Positions 1 through 12,035 of a stretch of 64,000 nucleotides of DNA are shown here, in pieces (positions within the stretch are counted from its first letter, which is position 1; each line of letters starts with the position of its first letter). Source of the stretch: Halichoerus grypus (Eukaryota; Chordata; Mammalia; Carnivora; Phocidae); NCBI RefSeq assembly GCF_964656455.1, contig NC_135718.1, positions 145,930,262 through 145,994,261 of the forward strand, written 5' to 3'. The notes under the pieces were generated by a model. The model had not been told where the DNA came from. It did no database searches and saw nothing but the letters and a program-made list of their open reading frames with translations. The translations under genes and the position numbers were made by a program.

Positions 1-771
1 TCTAATCTCCTTTTATTTCCCCTTCCTACAACAGGAGGGCTGGAAAGGGCACCAATCTGTCTACTTCACCCCAGAGGCTCTTCTCATCTGGTGCACACCT
101 GGGAAGCTGACATTCTCCCAGGACGAGGCTGGGACTTCTACCACTGACCCAGAGTAAACCAATGCTGAGAGAGGAACTGAATCCTGCCAACAACCTTGTT
201 TGCTGTACATCTGTGGGAACCCTCCAGAATGTTAAAGACTACCCTAGGGGTGAGCAGTCTCCAAAGTGACCTGTATCCAATGGATCTTCTGAGCCCCAGG
301 GGCCAGCCAGCCAAAGTGTAGCATGTCCTTGTCCAGAAGGGACACAAGAGAGAAAAGAATGTTGAATAATATTTCAACCAAAATACCAAAACATAATTCC
401 CTACCATGATCCAAATCAAAATCATTACCATTCAAGGAACTGTGTTTTGTTCACTATCTTCTTCATAACATTTAACATTACATGAATTATAATACAGATT
501 TTTCTGGGTTTTTTTATTTTATGTATCCCCTTAGAATGTAAGTTTCTTGAGAGCAAGGATTTTGTGCATCCATTGCAATACCTCCAGTGGCTAGAACAGA
601 TGAGGAAACTGATTAACAGAAAGTGAAGAAGCTCCCCCAAAGTCATACAACCAGAAATCCACTAAGCCACAACTTTAGCTCAAGTCCTTTTAAATTGCCC
701 TTCCCTACAGAGATTGCTACTTACAGAGACACACAAAGAGTATAATTCATTTATTTCAACAAATACTTATT
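1..771. other. Unassigned non-coding DNA
   Basis: No exon, RNA gene or confident repeat seen. A short piece near 520-600 (AGTTTCTTGAGAGCAAGGAT) resembles an L2 3' end but is too diverged to call. Short open frames here lack domains and do not look coding. Confidence 0.5.
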
Positions 772-915
772 GAGCACCCAAGATGTGTCCAAACTATAGG
801 CTCTTCAAGAACAGGAGCCATGTCTGCCTTTACTCACCCTTGATCCCCACACCTGGAATCACTCCTGGCATAAAGTCAGTGCTCAGTAAATATTTGTTGG
901 ATGAAGAAAAAAAAC
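772..915 (+). repeat. L2-like LINE 3' end remnant
   Basis: It keeps the order of an L2 3' end: a GGCTCTTCAAGAACAGGAGC block, a GTCTGCCTTTACTCACC block and a terminal CAGTGCTCAGTAAATATTTG. L2 is an ancient mammalian LINE and this is a short inactive relic. The family call is from consensus memory; an old MIR-type end is the alternative. Confidence 0.55.
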
Positions 916-1044
916 AACTGTGCTAGGTGCTTGGACTTACAAAACAGACATAGTCATTTTCCTCATAATGCTTAGAATATAGTGGGTCCACAGTCCAATA
1001 GAAACACACCAGAAAGGATGATCATAAGAAACATCAATGAGCAT

Positions 1045-1287
1045 AAGCTTTCTACAAGATGATTGTCTAAGCACTTTTCATGGATTGATTTATTTAATCC
1101 TTTCAACAGTTCTTTGAGTTTGGTCCTACTATTATCCTTATTTTATAGGTGAATAAATGGAAACCCAGAGAGGTTAAGTAACTTGCTGAAGATCACAAGG
1201 CTAGTGAGTGGCAGAGCCAGGATTTGAATTCAATCAGTGTGACTCCAGAGCTTGTGCTCCAACCACTGGACACTGCACTGCCTCTAT
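1045..1287 (-). repeat. MIR SINE remnant
   Basis: The reverse-complement MIR core is clear: CAGAGAGGTTAAGTAACTTG, then ATCACAAGGCTAGTGAGTGG, CAGAGCCAGGATTTGAATTC and CCAACCACTGGACACTGCAC. MIR is an ancient tRNA-derived SINE mobilised by L2. This copy is nearly full length but diverged. Confidence 0.85.
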
Positions 1288-1386
1288 ATGATAAATGAAG
1301 ACCATAACAGACATGAGTACCTGCATGCTGAAAATCCCTACTGGCATTCACAGCTTTAACTGGGAGAGGAGTGGAATGACACTTGT

Positions 1387-1793
1387 GTGAGTCAGCTAGG
1401 GCCACCATAACAAAATACCACAGACTAGGGAGCTTACACAACAGAAATTTATTTCCTCACAGTGCTGGAGACTGGAAATCCAAGATCAAGGTCTCAGCAA
1501 GTTTGGTTTCTCCTGAGGCCTCTCTCCTTGGCTACAGATGTCTGCCTTCTGACTATGTCTTCTCACGGCCATTACTCACAGCCTTTGCACAGGGCACACA
1601 CACCCATGGTGTCCCTTCTTCTTGTAAGATCACCAGTCAAATTGGATTAGGGTCCCACCCTTATGACTTCATTAACCTTAATTACCTCCTTTAAAGCCCT
1701 GTCTCCAAATACAGTCACACTGGGAGTTAGGGCTTCAACATACGACTTTGGCAGATTGCGGGGGGAGGGCTGGACAGTTCAGTCCATAACGAC
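1387..1793 (-). mobile_element. MLT1-type solo LTR (ERVL-MaLR)
   Basis: The segment reads as the reverse complement of an MLT1 LTR. The left end has GCTAGGGCCACCATAACAAA, the middle CAGAAATTTATTTCCTCACA and GTTTCTCCTGAGGCCTCTCT, and the right side GTTAGGGCTTCAACATACGA and TTCAGTCCATAAC. MaLR LTRs are old endogenous retrovirus-like elements. No internal coding region adjoins it, so it is a solo relic. The open frames across it are chance antisense frames. Confidence 0.85.
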
Positions 1794-3174
1794 CCTGTTT
1801 GAAACACAGCACCATCGAAGACACTCTAAATACCTGCTTCACCTGTCCCTGGTGAGAGCTGCAATAAGCCCTTGTGAGCCCAGGGTCAGCCACGGGACAG
1901 GAGCAGAACCATGTCTCTGTCCTGATGTGATCTGTCCATCTCCTCCCCTTCTGCTGAGACCTTCCTACCCGGGGGGTGCTGGCTACCTGAACCATGTGCC
2001 TTCTTGACCCATCTACAGCCTCACAAATAGAGACCATGTCTACCCAGAGCCATGAGTTTGTGAAGAATTATTAATATTCTGATGGGGCCAGGCAAGTGGT
2101 GTCTTAGCCCCCAGTAGCAGAGGTGGTCACTCAGAGCTTCCCGGGGTGCCTTAAGGGAAGGACACATGCTCAGTTTATAAGTAGAGATTTGGTTTCATGT
2201 TGATACTAAACTGATTCTGAAGGGGCCTGAGAGAGAATTCTCGGGAGGGAGAGCTTCTTAGGCTGATTTTGCACAGAAGCCAGGATGTGGTTGTGAACTA
2301 CTTTGTCCGTCTCCAGGCTCAGGTATGGAGGGGAGCCATTCGAGCAAACGGTCATTGAGAGGTTGTCCACCCTGTCCTCCTGCCCTCCAGTGGGATGGCT
2401 CCTAAATAATTCCAAAGTGATGCACAGCTGCTAGGGTTTGTAAAAACTTCCAGAAAAGGAGAGGGAAGAAGAACACCCTAACTGGATTTGGGTTTCACAA
2501 TCCACCCCTCTACCGGCAACCACATCAACTGAGAGGAACAGCAATCCACCTCCATGAACTACCCTGAGGAAAAGAGCAGCCACCACAAGGGCAAGCAGGC
2601 ATTTGCCTGTACCCAGAGGGAAGGGGGAGATCAGGTGGGGAGGTGGGAATAGCCGAGCTGTGCTGCGTGAAATTCAGCTTAAACAGAAGGATGTTCACCC
2701 ACACTCCCCATCCCCCTATGAAACAACTTTAACTAAGTCTGACTATAGGAGAACAAAGGGACAATATGGATTAAAACTAACACCTCTGAAGAGCCAGCAA
2801 GGAGCCAGCCCTGCATACAGAGCCCAGTGCCATGTGCCCTGCATATGATATCACAGCACTGGCAATTCATCCAGCGCGCTAGTGTAACAACCAGGCTTTT
2901 CACAGTGTCTTTGCATCCACAATCTCCAAAACCAAATCCAATCTTAAAGTGAGGTGTTGGAAGGAAAGAGATCTTTAATGAGCATGGACTGTCTCTTTTT
3001 TAACTGCATTGAAGAGAAGCACATAATTAGAAAGATGCATAACTGAAGGTTACTTTTTAGGAGGTACCTTCAATGTGCTGTGTCAGTTTCGAAGTCTATA
3101 TGACAGTGGAAATTTGATGAGAAAGGGGGCTCTGGCTAAAATAATTCTTTCAAATAACAAAGGACTAAAGCCGT
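1794..3174. other. Unassigned non-coding DNA
   Basis: No repeat family or exon recognised. Frames of 60-114 codons occur but have no domains, no splice context and no codon pattern that stands out. Confidence 0.45.
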
Positions 3175-3187
3175 CCCCCCCCCCCCC
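3175..3187 (+). repeat. Poly(C) tract
   Basis: Thirteen consecutive C residues followed by GCCCC. A simple mononucleotide tract that is likely length-variable. Confidence 0.9.
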
Positions 3188-3726
3188 GCCCCTCCAAAGC
3201 TAGGCTTATGGATTGCTTTGTCATGGGCCAACTGTGTGAAAGCTCAAGCTCTCTAGTGAAATGAGCAATGAGCACCATCTTTCTCATTTTTTTCCTGATG
3301 GGTAGAACTCACACAGAGTCAGCGTATTTCCTAAGGCCACTCAGCCATTACCCAACTCATCTGACTCCCAACCCCGTTCTTTAGTCTCAACTCCACATGG
3401 TCACTCAGAAAAGTAGGGTGTAGTGTTTATACCTCACAGAAATGCACCCACGTGGCCAGCCAGAGGATGGTACCCATGGGGAGGTGCCTCTTGCACATTC
3501 CCTGCACTCCTTCCCCATAGTACCTCCACTGCGTGTGAAGAACTGCATTTCAACACGTGCACACAGGCACACACACAACTCACACACACAGTAGAGTCGG
3601 AGACATGGAGAACGGAGCTAGGAAGATAATTTACTAGGAGGCTCTCAGTCCTGGCCAACACCATGTCCTGAGGTTTCCTGATCTCTTTCCTCAAAAATCA
3701 CAGTCCTAGAAGTGGAACCACAGTTA

Positions 3727-3778
3727 CACACATGCAGACATGCATGTGTGCACACACACATGCACGCACACACACCAC
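3727..3778 (+). repeat. Imperfect CA/CATG-rich simple repeat
   Basis: Alternating purine-pyrimidine DNA made of CACACA runs interrupted by ATGC and ACGC. The open frames crossing it are by-products of the repeat. Confidence 0.75.
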
Positions 3779-3938
3779 CCTCCCCAGGCTTTCAACCATC
3801 GGTCCACCTTCCAAAGCCCCCTACTGAAGACAGAACTGGCTCTCTCAATGGCCCAGCTCAACTAGGCTCCACATATAAATCACACATGGATTAAGATCTA
3901 GGAAGTAAGTGCCACTCTCTCCGTCCTCATCAACCAAC

Positions 3939-3978
3939 CACTTAGATCCAACCCTTGGATTCACTTAGATCCAACCCT
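3939..3978 (+). repeat. Short tandem duplication (23-bp period)
   Basis: CACTTAGATCCAACCCT occurs at 3939-3955 and again at 3962-3978, giving a two-copy local duplication in otherwise unassigned sequence. Confidence 0.9.
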
Positions 3979-4149
3979 GAGTGGGGAAGAGACAACACAT
4001 GCCATAGTGGCTCAGAACAGAACTTAGGGTCAGATGGAGCTGGATTTACACCTCAGTTCTCCCACTCTCTGAGATCTCCATCACACTGTCACCTCCAGGG
4101 GCAACATTCACAGAGACTACAATATGAATGCTGCTCCCAGAGTGGTGGC

Positions 4150-4365
4150 ATGCCATAGCCCTAGCCACTAACTAGCAGTGAACTAGTAGTGTTACTTGAG
4201 CAAATGCTTAACTGTCCTGATCCTCAGCTTCCCTTTATTTATAAAGTGACTATTTTGATGTCTATGTCTCCAACTTGTTCTAAGGATTCAATGAGACAAT
4301 ATTATGTGATATGCTTAGCACAGAGTCTGATACATTGAAAACAGTCAATAATTAGTAACAATTAT
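4150..4365 (+). repeat. MIR SINE remnant
   Basis: Plus-strand MIR features: CTAGCAGTGAACTAGTAGTG, AATGCTTAACTGTCCTGATC, AAGGATTCAATGAGACAATA and ATATGCTTAGCACAGAGTCT. An old diverged copy. Confidence 0.65.
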
Positions 4366-5019
4366 TTTCTTTAAGGTCACCTAATGGAGGATTGTTCCCA
4401 CATAAGGACTCTCAGAAGTACCTGTTTTCAGGGCTTCATGCAAAGAAGTCTATGAGCCAAATGTCTCCCATCCCTACATATGAGCCTTTATTGATTTGCC
4501 AGCCAATCTCAAATCCAGGTATTTTTACTGCCTAAGTTCTTGATGGAAAGGAGAGAAGTTGAGGAGAACAAAGCCACTATGGAATAGCTGAAGTTTTGGT
4601 TAGAATGGTAAGAAGGAAAGAGCCCATTCCTCCATACCATGACACCCCTAACCTATCCCCTGACCCCTAGAGTCATGCCACCTCATCCTTAGAATAGGTG
4701 GGGGGGGCCATCAGACTCTCATCCCTAGTCTCCAGACAAGGGATTTGGATATAGAATTAACAAAGAGTTAGATACAAAGGAAAATATTGTTACACTTTTA
4801 TCATGTTGCATATGCTGCACAATCTGTTGTACACTTTGTACAATGGCCCTTGTCAACTAAGGTTCTAGAAGAGACTTACGCTCTAATGCTGAAGGCAGAC
4901 ACCTTCATACATACATGCATACCCATCAATGAACTGACTTCTCTCCTATTCACTCAGGTTACTATCAATGGATCCTTAAGAGAATTGAGAATCATTATCT
5001 GTGTTCCTTGATTAGAATG

Positions 5020-5165
5020 AAGAATCCGTGAGGTAGATAAGGCAAACATCATTATTCCCAACTTAAAGATGAGAAAGCTGAGTTTAGAGAGTCAGAAAAC
5101 CCATGGTGACAAGACAGGTAAGTGGCAAAGGCAGAACTCAGTCTACAAACTCTAAACCAAATGCT
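5020..5165 (-). repeat. MIR SINE remnant
   Basis: Reverse-complement MIR signature: CATCATTATTCCCAACTTAA, AGATGAGAAAGCTGAGTTTA and GACAGGTAAGTGGCAAAGGC. The 5' head is degraded. Confidence 0.65.
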
Positions 5166-5484
5166 CCCTTGTCACAACAGGTGGGCCCAAGAAGCATCTA
5201 AATCCCGCACCTGTAATCCTCAATCACACAAGGAGGATCTCAGAGATGTCTAAGGAGAAAGGAACTTAAAGTTCATCTATTGTAATTTTCTCATTTTGCA
5301 GATGAGAAAACTCATCTTACCATCTACCATTATCACGTCCACCACTCCCTAATGAGGTTGTTTCCACATCTGTTAATCGTCTATGGTAATATACCTACTC
5401 ATTGGACACAGTGGATTCTGCTGAATATAAAAGATGCAGTGGTAACAGATGGATTCATAAGTCCTGAGTTTTTAGTGGCATACT

Positions 5485-5605
5485 TCTGTCCAGAGCCCTG
5501 ACTGGCCACAAACTAGCAGTGTGACCTGAGGAAAGTCATTTCAAGTTTCCTCATTTGTATAATAAGAAGATTGGATGAGAGAATTTGACTCCCATTAAGA
5601 TCCCT
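5485..5605 (+). repeat. MIR SINE remnant
   Basis: CAAACTAGCAGTGTGACCTG, TTTCAAGTTTCCTCATTTGT and AAGATTGGATGAGAGAA follow the MIR core in order on the plus strand. Confidence 0.65.
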
Positions 5606-5902
5606 TCTAACTCTAAAACCCCTTATCTGTGAAAGTGCTTTGAGGGGTCATCTACTCCAGCCACCCATGCCCCATAGAGGTAGCATCTGTTTAAACTCTT
5701 CTTTCCTAAGACTAGTTTTAGCCTCAATTCATCCTTCTGTGTGTCTGCCATTCTGCAGATGGTTTTGGGGAAGGCACTTATTTAAATTCTGATTAAAGTC
5801 AAAGCAAAGTTAGCTCCCAACAGACAGACCAGCCCTTTAGACATTAAAGAAACAAGAGTTTCCCATTCCCCAGACCCAGCCCTGAAGGCCCCAAGCTTTG
5901 TG

Positions 5903-5942
5903 CCAAAGGGAGTGATGTCTACACTCACATGTCTACACTCAC
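5903..5942 (+). repeat. Small tandem duplication shared with the 7.3-kb site
   Basis: A 14-bp unit ATGTCTACACTCAC is repeated exactly at 5915-5928 and 5929-5942. The 24 bp at 5903-5926 also recur exactly at 7347-7370. This is not a known repeat family as far as I can tell. Confidence 0.9.
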
Positions 5943-6494
5943 ATCAGTACAGCCCTCGTCCTTAGACATCTGAGATTGACTGCTCTAACCTGAGGGAGCC
6001 GCCTGCTTCTGAGCCCTCCCCCCACCCCCATCCCCTGGAAAGAGAGCATCTCATTCTTACAGGGCCAAAGTTTTTCTGATGGTTGCAATTCCTCTACAAA
6101 AGAAAGAATACCAGACATCCAAAGGGGGCACCAAAGACAAGAATAGGAAGTCGGGTTTGGAGTCAAATATATACAGGATGATCTAAGAAGATGACAACAG
6201 CAAGTAGCACGTTGGGCAAGACAAAATGTAATAGATATTAGAAATGCAGAGCTGCTCTTGCAGCTAAGGTTTTTTCTTATAATTTTTATTTGAGGAAGTA
6301 AAAAAATACAAAAAGTAAAAAAAGAAAAAACTACTTAACACCCATAGCTTCTTTACTCAATCAAAAATTAGCATTTTGTTATGTGACTCCCTAAATGGTA
6401 AAAAGAAGAAAACAGAATAAAAGATGAAGTGCCATTTAGAGACTACCCTCTGGCCCTCCCCTTGACCAAGACTCCCCTGCACAGTCAGACAGAT

Positions 6495-6560
6495 GCGTGT
6501 GCATGCGCACGAGCACACACACACGCATGCACACGCACACACACCCATGCATGCACACAT
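6495..6560 (+). repeat. Imperfect CA/CATG-rich simple repeat
   Basis: Runs of ACACAC interspersed with GCATGC and CGCACA. Similar in kind to the 3.73-kb tract. Cys/Val-rich frames on either strand are repeat artefacts. Confidence 0.8.
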
Positions 6561-7330
6561 GAGCATGCTTAGTCACAAGACCATTCTCATGAAGACTATA
6601 CACTTTCCATCTATTTCACAACTCAGTTTTTGTACACATGTTATATTTAGACAGAGTTACTTAAAAGAGCTTGAAGTGCAAGGACAATCTATAATAACTA
6701 ATCACAATCTCTGAACTTTTAACTACCTGTGATGCCTCACAGGGATTTTTGCACTTAGGATGTCTTTTGCTTTTTCTGAGTACAGTGGTTTCCATCATAC
6801 CACTATGTGTACATTTTCAAATATAAATATATATTTACATTTTTTATGATATAATATGCATTTTTATTCCATTAATGAAAAGGCACTTTTAATCAGAGGT
6901 CCACTCACAAATACCTGCAGTATGTCTCTTAGCAGCTCTTTGGATCCCTGTGTCTACCACGCAAGTCCAAATGGGCAAGGCTCCAGCGTGCCTACTTAAA
7001 AATACTTAGTGCTTGTCTAGCAGAAAAAAGTTGTAGGAGGAGAGGTTTACAGGGCATCTGGTTTTAATCAGAGAACTCGTGTATATAATCTTGTTTGTCT
7101 TTTGAAATTTCCTTAACATAAGAAAAAATAGTCGGTCCCATTTTATTGAAGGGGCCACTAAAACATTGGAGGTCCAATGTCACTATTTTCATAAGTAGAG
7201 GAGGTTCAGAGAGGCACCAGGTCCAAGACTTTAAGGAATATAATCTGTTCCTGACCTTCAGCACCAGCCAGCCTCACTTCAAAGGCAAACAATCACACAG
7301 ATTAGTGGAACACTGTCCCTTAAAGGCTCT

Positions 7331-7393
7331 CCTCTGAGAACTGCTTCCAAAGGGAGTGATGTCTACACTCCAGACCTCTGAGAACTGCTTCCA
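7331..7393 (+). repeat. Local duplication
   Basis: CCTCTGAGAACTGCTTCCA occurs at 7331-7349 and 7375-7393. The 24-bp segment shared with 5903-5926 begins in the last bases of the first copy and lies mostly between the two. Confidence 0.9.
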
Positions 7394-7908
7394 CTTCAGC
7401 TCTACAGCAGAGTCATAAAGGACAGAGAAAGTACCCAGTACTGGGGAGGGTGGTAAGAAGTCAACTTTCAGATTTGGGGCACTTCACTTCACAGGTCAAA
7501 TGAGGGCAGTACCAGGAAGCTAGGGAGTGAGCAGCAGGTTCTAGCCATAAATCTGAGAGACAGGACCTTGACTTTCAAAGGATGCTCCATGGAGCATCAG
7601 AGAGCCACCCCCTCTGTCTCATCAGTGACCTGTGGGAATGGGAAAGACAGGGAATGCTCCAAAGGCCCAACTCCACTCAACCAAAGAGATTCCACTATTA
7701 TCAGAGCTTCCAGAAAAGAGTTTTGTTTGAGATCCTTTCAATTAAATCATGTGCCCCAGTCCATCAACAGTGACTGCCTGAAGCCCTGTGTTGATAGAGA
7801 GAGGCCATTCTCAGGCTCTGCAAGAAAGAATTCTGTTAGCAATGTCTGCCATTGGCACAGAAAGGAAAACCTCTTGTGTACCAATTCTGTATTGAAAGTA
7901 ACTATTGA

Positions 7909-8096
7909 GGGGTGTCTGGGTGGCTCAGTTGTTGGGCTTCTGCCTTCAGCTCAGGTCATGGTCCCAGGGTCCTGCGATCGAGCCCCGCATCGGGCTCCCT
8001 GCTCAGTGGGAAGCCTGCTTCTCCCTCTCCCACTTCTGCTTGTGTTCCCTCTCTCTCTCTCTCTGTCAAATAAATAAATAAAATCTTTTTAAAAAT
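7909..8096 (+). mobile_element. Can-SINE
   Basis: A full-length carnivore tRNA-Lys-derived SINE: tRNA-like head (GGTGGCTCAGTT), the block GTCCCAGGGTCCTGCGATCG, a CT-rich stretch and CAAATAAATAAATAAAATC plus an A-tail. TSD GAAAGTAACTATTGA at 7894-7908 and 8097-8111 is perfect, so this is a clean L1-mediated insertion. The 169-aa frame running in from 7568 is not a gene. Confidence 0.97.
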
Positions 8097-8111
8097 GAAA
8101 GTAACTATTGA

Positions 8112-8778
8112 AATAAAAATGTTATATTCCTATGAGATGCCAGACGGTTTCCTTAGGCTATTCCCCTTCAGACTTCCATTTCCGTGCTCTCTAAAAGTTT
8201 TTTGAAAATTTATATATCCCCTCGTACTTTTTAGTTGACATTTCAAACTTTTCACCATAAGTTTAGAGAGTCACAAAGAATGTGATTTATGGGTATTGTA
8301 AATATCAATACTTTAAAATACATTCTCACATTCCTCCCTTAAGTATATGCACTGGAATATAAGTAACATAATTTGATAGCCACAATTGTACATTTTTTAA
8401 AATTCATGAGCAATTTTTTATGTCAGAAAATTATGTCACCTCTTTTTCTCCTTGATTTTAGTTTCTTTCCACTTCTCCACGAGACTTAATTCTAATGTAC
8501 TATTTTATTTGCTTAAACGTCTTTTATTGATCATCCTATCATAATTTTATGTACTAAAATATGTATATTATTTAAATTATTTTTAAATTTTTGGTAACTA
8601 TAAGGCTATAAGTGTATGCAAAATTTCTCTGGATTTAGTTGTTATAGTTATTAATAAACAATTGATCAAAATAACATGAATATATTAACATTTTTGCTAA
8701 ATAATTATTAAACACAAATGTAATTTTTAAAAAATTTATTTCTTAATGAGAATGGTAGGACTGGGGTTTTTTTCAATT
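8112..8778. other. AT-rich unassigned DNA
   Basis: Strongly AT-rich with no open frame of note and no repeat family that I can name. It may be a decayed LINE. Confidence 0.5.
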
Positions 8779-8791
8779 AGTTATTCTATCT

Positions 8792-9008
8792 TTTTTTTTT
8801 TTTTAGATTTTTATTTATTTATTTGACAGAGAGAGAGCGAACACAAGCAGGGGGAGTGGCCGGGGGAGTGCCCTCTCAGGCAGAGGGAGAGGGAGAAGCA
8901 GGCATTCTGCCAAGCAGGGAGCCTGATGCGGGGCTCAATCCCAGGACCCTGGGATCATGACCTAAGCCGAAGGCAGACACTTAACCAACTGAGCCACCCA
9001 GGCGCCCC
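8792..9008 (-). mobile_element. Can-SINE
   Basis: Reverse-complement Can-SINE: T-tail, TTATTTATTTATTTGACAGA, GGGAGCCTGATGCGGGGCTC and a terminal GAGCCACCCAGGCGCCCC. Flanks AGTTATTCTATCT (8779-8791) and AGCTCTTCTATCT (9009-9021) form a slightly diverged TSD. Confidence 0.97.
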
Positions 9009-9346
9009 AGCTCTTCTATCTTTGGATAAAAATTACTTATTGCTACCTAGGTTGAGACAGAGTTTAGGATCTGTCAGGGAACTCATGAAAGACTCACAAG
9101 AGGCAAAAGAGATTACTGGATGTTCTTCCAATGAAAAGATGGGTGTTGTCCAGAAGAACCACATACCCTTCGCCCCCAGGAAGGTTATCCAATTCTGTAG
9201 GGGTGTATGCCTTTGGTTGTGTTTGCCAGTTTTACAATTCTGCAAATTGTAGCAAATTGAAAGTAATAAAAATGTTTCTTGTTTTTAGGAATGTAAACAA
9301 ATTTTGTCCGAGAGGAATACATATTTCTGCTCTTTAGAAAACATAA

Positions 9347-9478
9347 TTCCAGGGACACCTGGCTGGCTCAGTTGGTGAAGCATGCAACTCTTGATCTTGG
9401 GGTTGTAGGGTCAAGCCCCATGTTGGGTGTAGAGATTGCTTAAAAATAAAATCTTTTAAAGAAAAAGAATACAAAAAA
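9347..9478 (+). mobile_element. Short, older Can-SINE (tRNA-Lys-like type)
   Basis: This type lacks the CT-rich middle. It reads GGCTGGCTCAGTTGGTGAAG, CATGCAACTCTTGATCTTGG, a GGTCAAGCCCCA B-box-like block and GTTGGGTGTAGAGATTGCTT, then an A-rich tail. TSD AGAAAACATAA lies at 9336-9346 and 9479-9489. It is a tRNA-derived retroposon and not a working tRNA gene. Confidence 0.9.
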
Positions 9479-9489
9479 AGAAAACATAA

Positions 9490-12035
9490 ACCCATTTCAT
9501 TTCCCGTTTTCATTGCCCTATAGATAATAACCAGTTCAGTATCTATTAACAAATTCATTTCAGCATTTATAAGAGTCTATATATATGTGTGCACATAGGG
9601 TTTTTCCTTTTTGAAAATTATCCTGTAATACTCAGTTATATCTCTACTTTCTGTTTTTATAGACAAAAGCACTACGAAACTTTGTTCACACATACATGAT
9701 GATGGGAAGAGAAGGAATTTCATTACAGCACTGTCCCTCTATTATTTGACATTCTAAGTTATATGTCAAAACTTATACAATGATCTATAATCAAAACTTA
9801 TTTTAATGATCCTAGAGCTGAAACCTCAATGTAGTCTTCCTTCAATTTGGGGAACAAAGATTGGAAACCACCTGACCTGTACAAGTTTTCACTATCCAGC
9901 CACTACAGTGATTCGCTTTCTCAGAAGCATTATTTTGAAATCTTTGGAGCCCTGAAGATTTTTATACCCTGCGACAATGTACCATGGTAAAACTCAGAAT
10001 GGCTGAGAGTATTCATTTCTTTTGTAAAGTGTGACCAGTGTTATTGTAAATAGGGAGGTAAGTGAGAAGCACTATAGGCTTATTTTAAGAAAGAAAATGT
10101 TTAGGAGAGAATGTTTATGAGTACAGGATGTGGATATTGATACCCTTAAAAGTTCTCTAAAAAGTCTTTGTGAACCTCCATGAACATAGGTTAAGTGTGA
10201 AGACCACTTCTTTAAGTCACATGAGAGAAAAGCCACCCCATGCAGAAGCAGTTGAAATCAATAGAACCAGCTGAAGAGTCCTCAAGACTTTAACTGTGCT
10301 TCCCAATTCCCAGCCTTGGACTCCTTTCCGATCTACTTCTGGCATCCACCTTGCTGGACACCGAGTTTCTTCCAGCAACTGCTGTTTTGCTTCTGGGATA
10401 TACACTGACTCCATCTTTGATGCACTAATTCCCTGAACTCGCTCTGACCTTTTTTGTTTGCATTTCTGCACAACCTCCCATTATGTCAGGGAGCATTTAC
10501 AAAATGTTTGTTAAGCTTTGCCTCCCAAAGCTTTTAGGGGTAAGAGCCTGTGGGAATAGAGTTCAGAGCCCAGAACACTCCACAGAGAGCACAAATTTGT
10601 TAAGTCTCATGCTTTAGTTTAAAATTTCATTTGAACTTTGCATTCTCTTTTACAATTTAACAACATCTATCTTAGTTTGCCAAGCTGTCTTGGAACTTAA
10701 ATACTTAAAATCATTTGCCACTGAACAAAACTGATGCTGGAAGAAGATATGTCAGGATCTTCTTGTGACTGCCTGGCATTTCGCCAGAAAGTTCTATTTA
10801 AGAAGTATATCATTAAGCTGTTTAAAACCATGGCATAACACCTAATCTGGTCATCCTCAGCCGATGGGCCCTGAGAGAAAGAAGTGCACATTAGGTAAGT
10901 TTTGAAGCTGGGAAGAAGGTGGATATGAAGCTTGGGAGCATACAATCGTCCCACTCCAAGGGGACATCATCGTGGAGTCCTGGACAGTTGTGGGAGAAAA
11001 CAGCCAGGAGCAATGGATGGTCAGGGAAAGAAGGCACTAGGAAGGCATAGAAAGAGGGAAAAGAGGATGCAATTGAGGTGCACAGAAGATTAGACTATTC
11101 ACAACTTTCTCCAATCATCCTCCAAATCAACAAAACTGCAGGTTGTAGTAAACAGCATGTAATGCAGGGAAGAGGCAGAGCTAATGTTTTTATTCAGACT
11201 TCTAAGCAGCAAGATCCAAAAGCTAGCCTCCTTTAAAATGACAGCCTCACTTAGAGAGCCCTCTGAGTCAGCAGCGCTCAAACAAGAATATCCCTTTAGG
11301 AGGTGGTGAGAGAAACACTGACTCTGCCTCACTGAAAAGAACAATGTCAACCTCTCCTTTTTATCCCCGGCAGAGCTAGAACCATATGTTCACTGTTTTC
11401 ATGGCTTCAGAGGGAGAAATAAAAAAAAAAAAAACAGCCTATTATGCTCATATCTCATTTGCATAATGGACAAGAGATAACACATAGCCCAGAGGACAAT
11501 GGGCATCCTCTTCAGGCTGTCAGGATGACATAATCTGCGACATCTTTGAAGCCCCAGCAGAGGGGCAGACACACTCCCACAGGTCATGCTCAGCAAGGAC
11601 CAAGAACTTAGCTTGCTTTGTTGAAAAGAATGCTGTTGTTTCCCATCAGCCTCTTAATCATGAAGTATCTAAATGATGATTTACTATGACGAGATGGGCT
11701 CATCACCTTTCAAAAGTTCCCTAGTTATTGATTCAAGGGCTGTGTCAGGACAACTGTGAAGCCACATATACGCAGAAGGCTATATTGCTGCCCTCAAGGA
11801 GTCTGCTTCCTAATACACACAAGATCGTCAACAGCCAAGTTCATTAAATATGCACTTAGTGCATACAAGATCAACCCATCAATTCTTATTTACTACTCAT
11901 CTACTTTGTATCAAGCACCATGCTAGATGGTATGAAAGACCCAAAGAAGCAAAGGATTTGGGCTCTGCCTTGAAAATATTCACAAACTGGTTGTGTAAAT
12001 GGAACTGTTATAACTTCATTAAATTAACATTTGTT
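9490..12035. other. Unassigned non-coding DNA
   Basis: About 2.5 kb with no confident repeat or exon. Short frames at 10217-10471, 10697-10954 and 11099-11350 on the minus strand have no recognisable domain. Most likely unique intronic or intergenic sequence. Confidence 0.45.

Noticed and set aside
1383..1694. 103-aa frame at 1.4 kb
   Set aside because: It is the antisense of an MLT1 LTR, which is non-coding.
7568..8077. 169-aa plus-strand frame as a gene
   Set aside because: Its second half is the Can-SINE and its first half has no domain or splice context.
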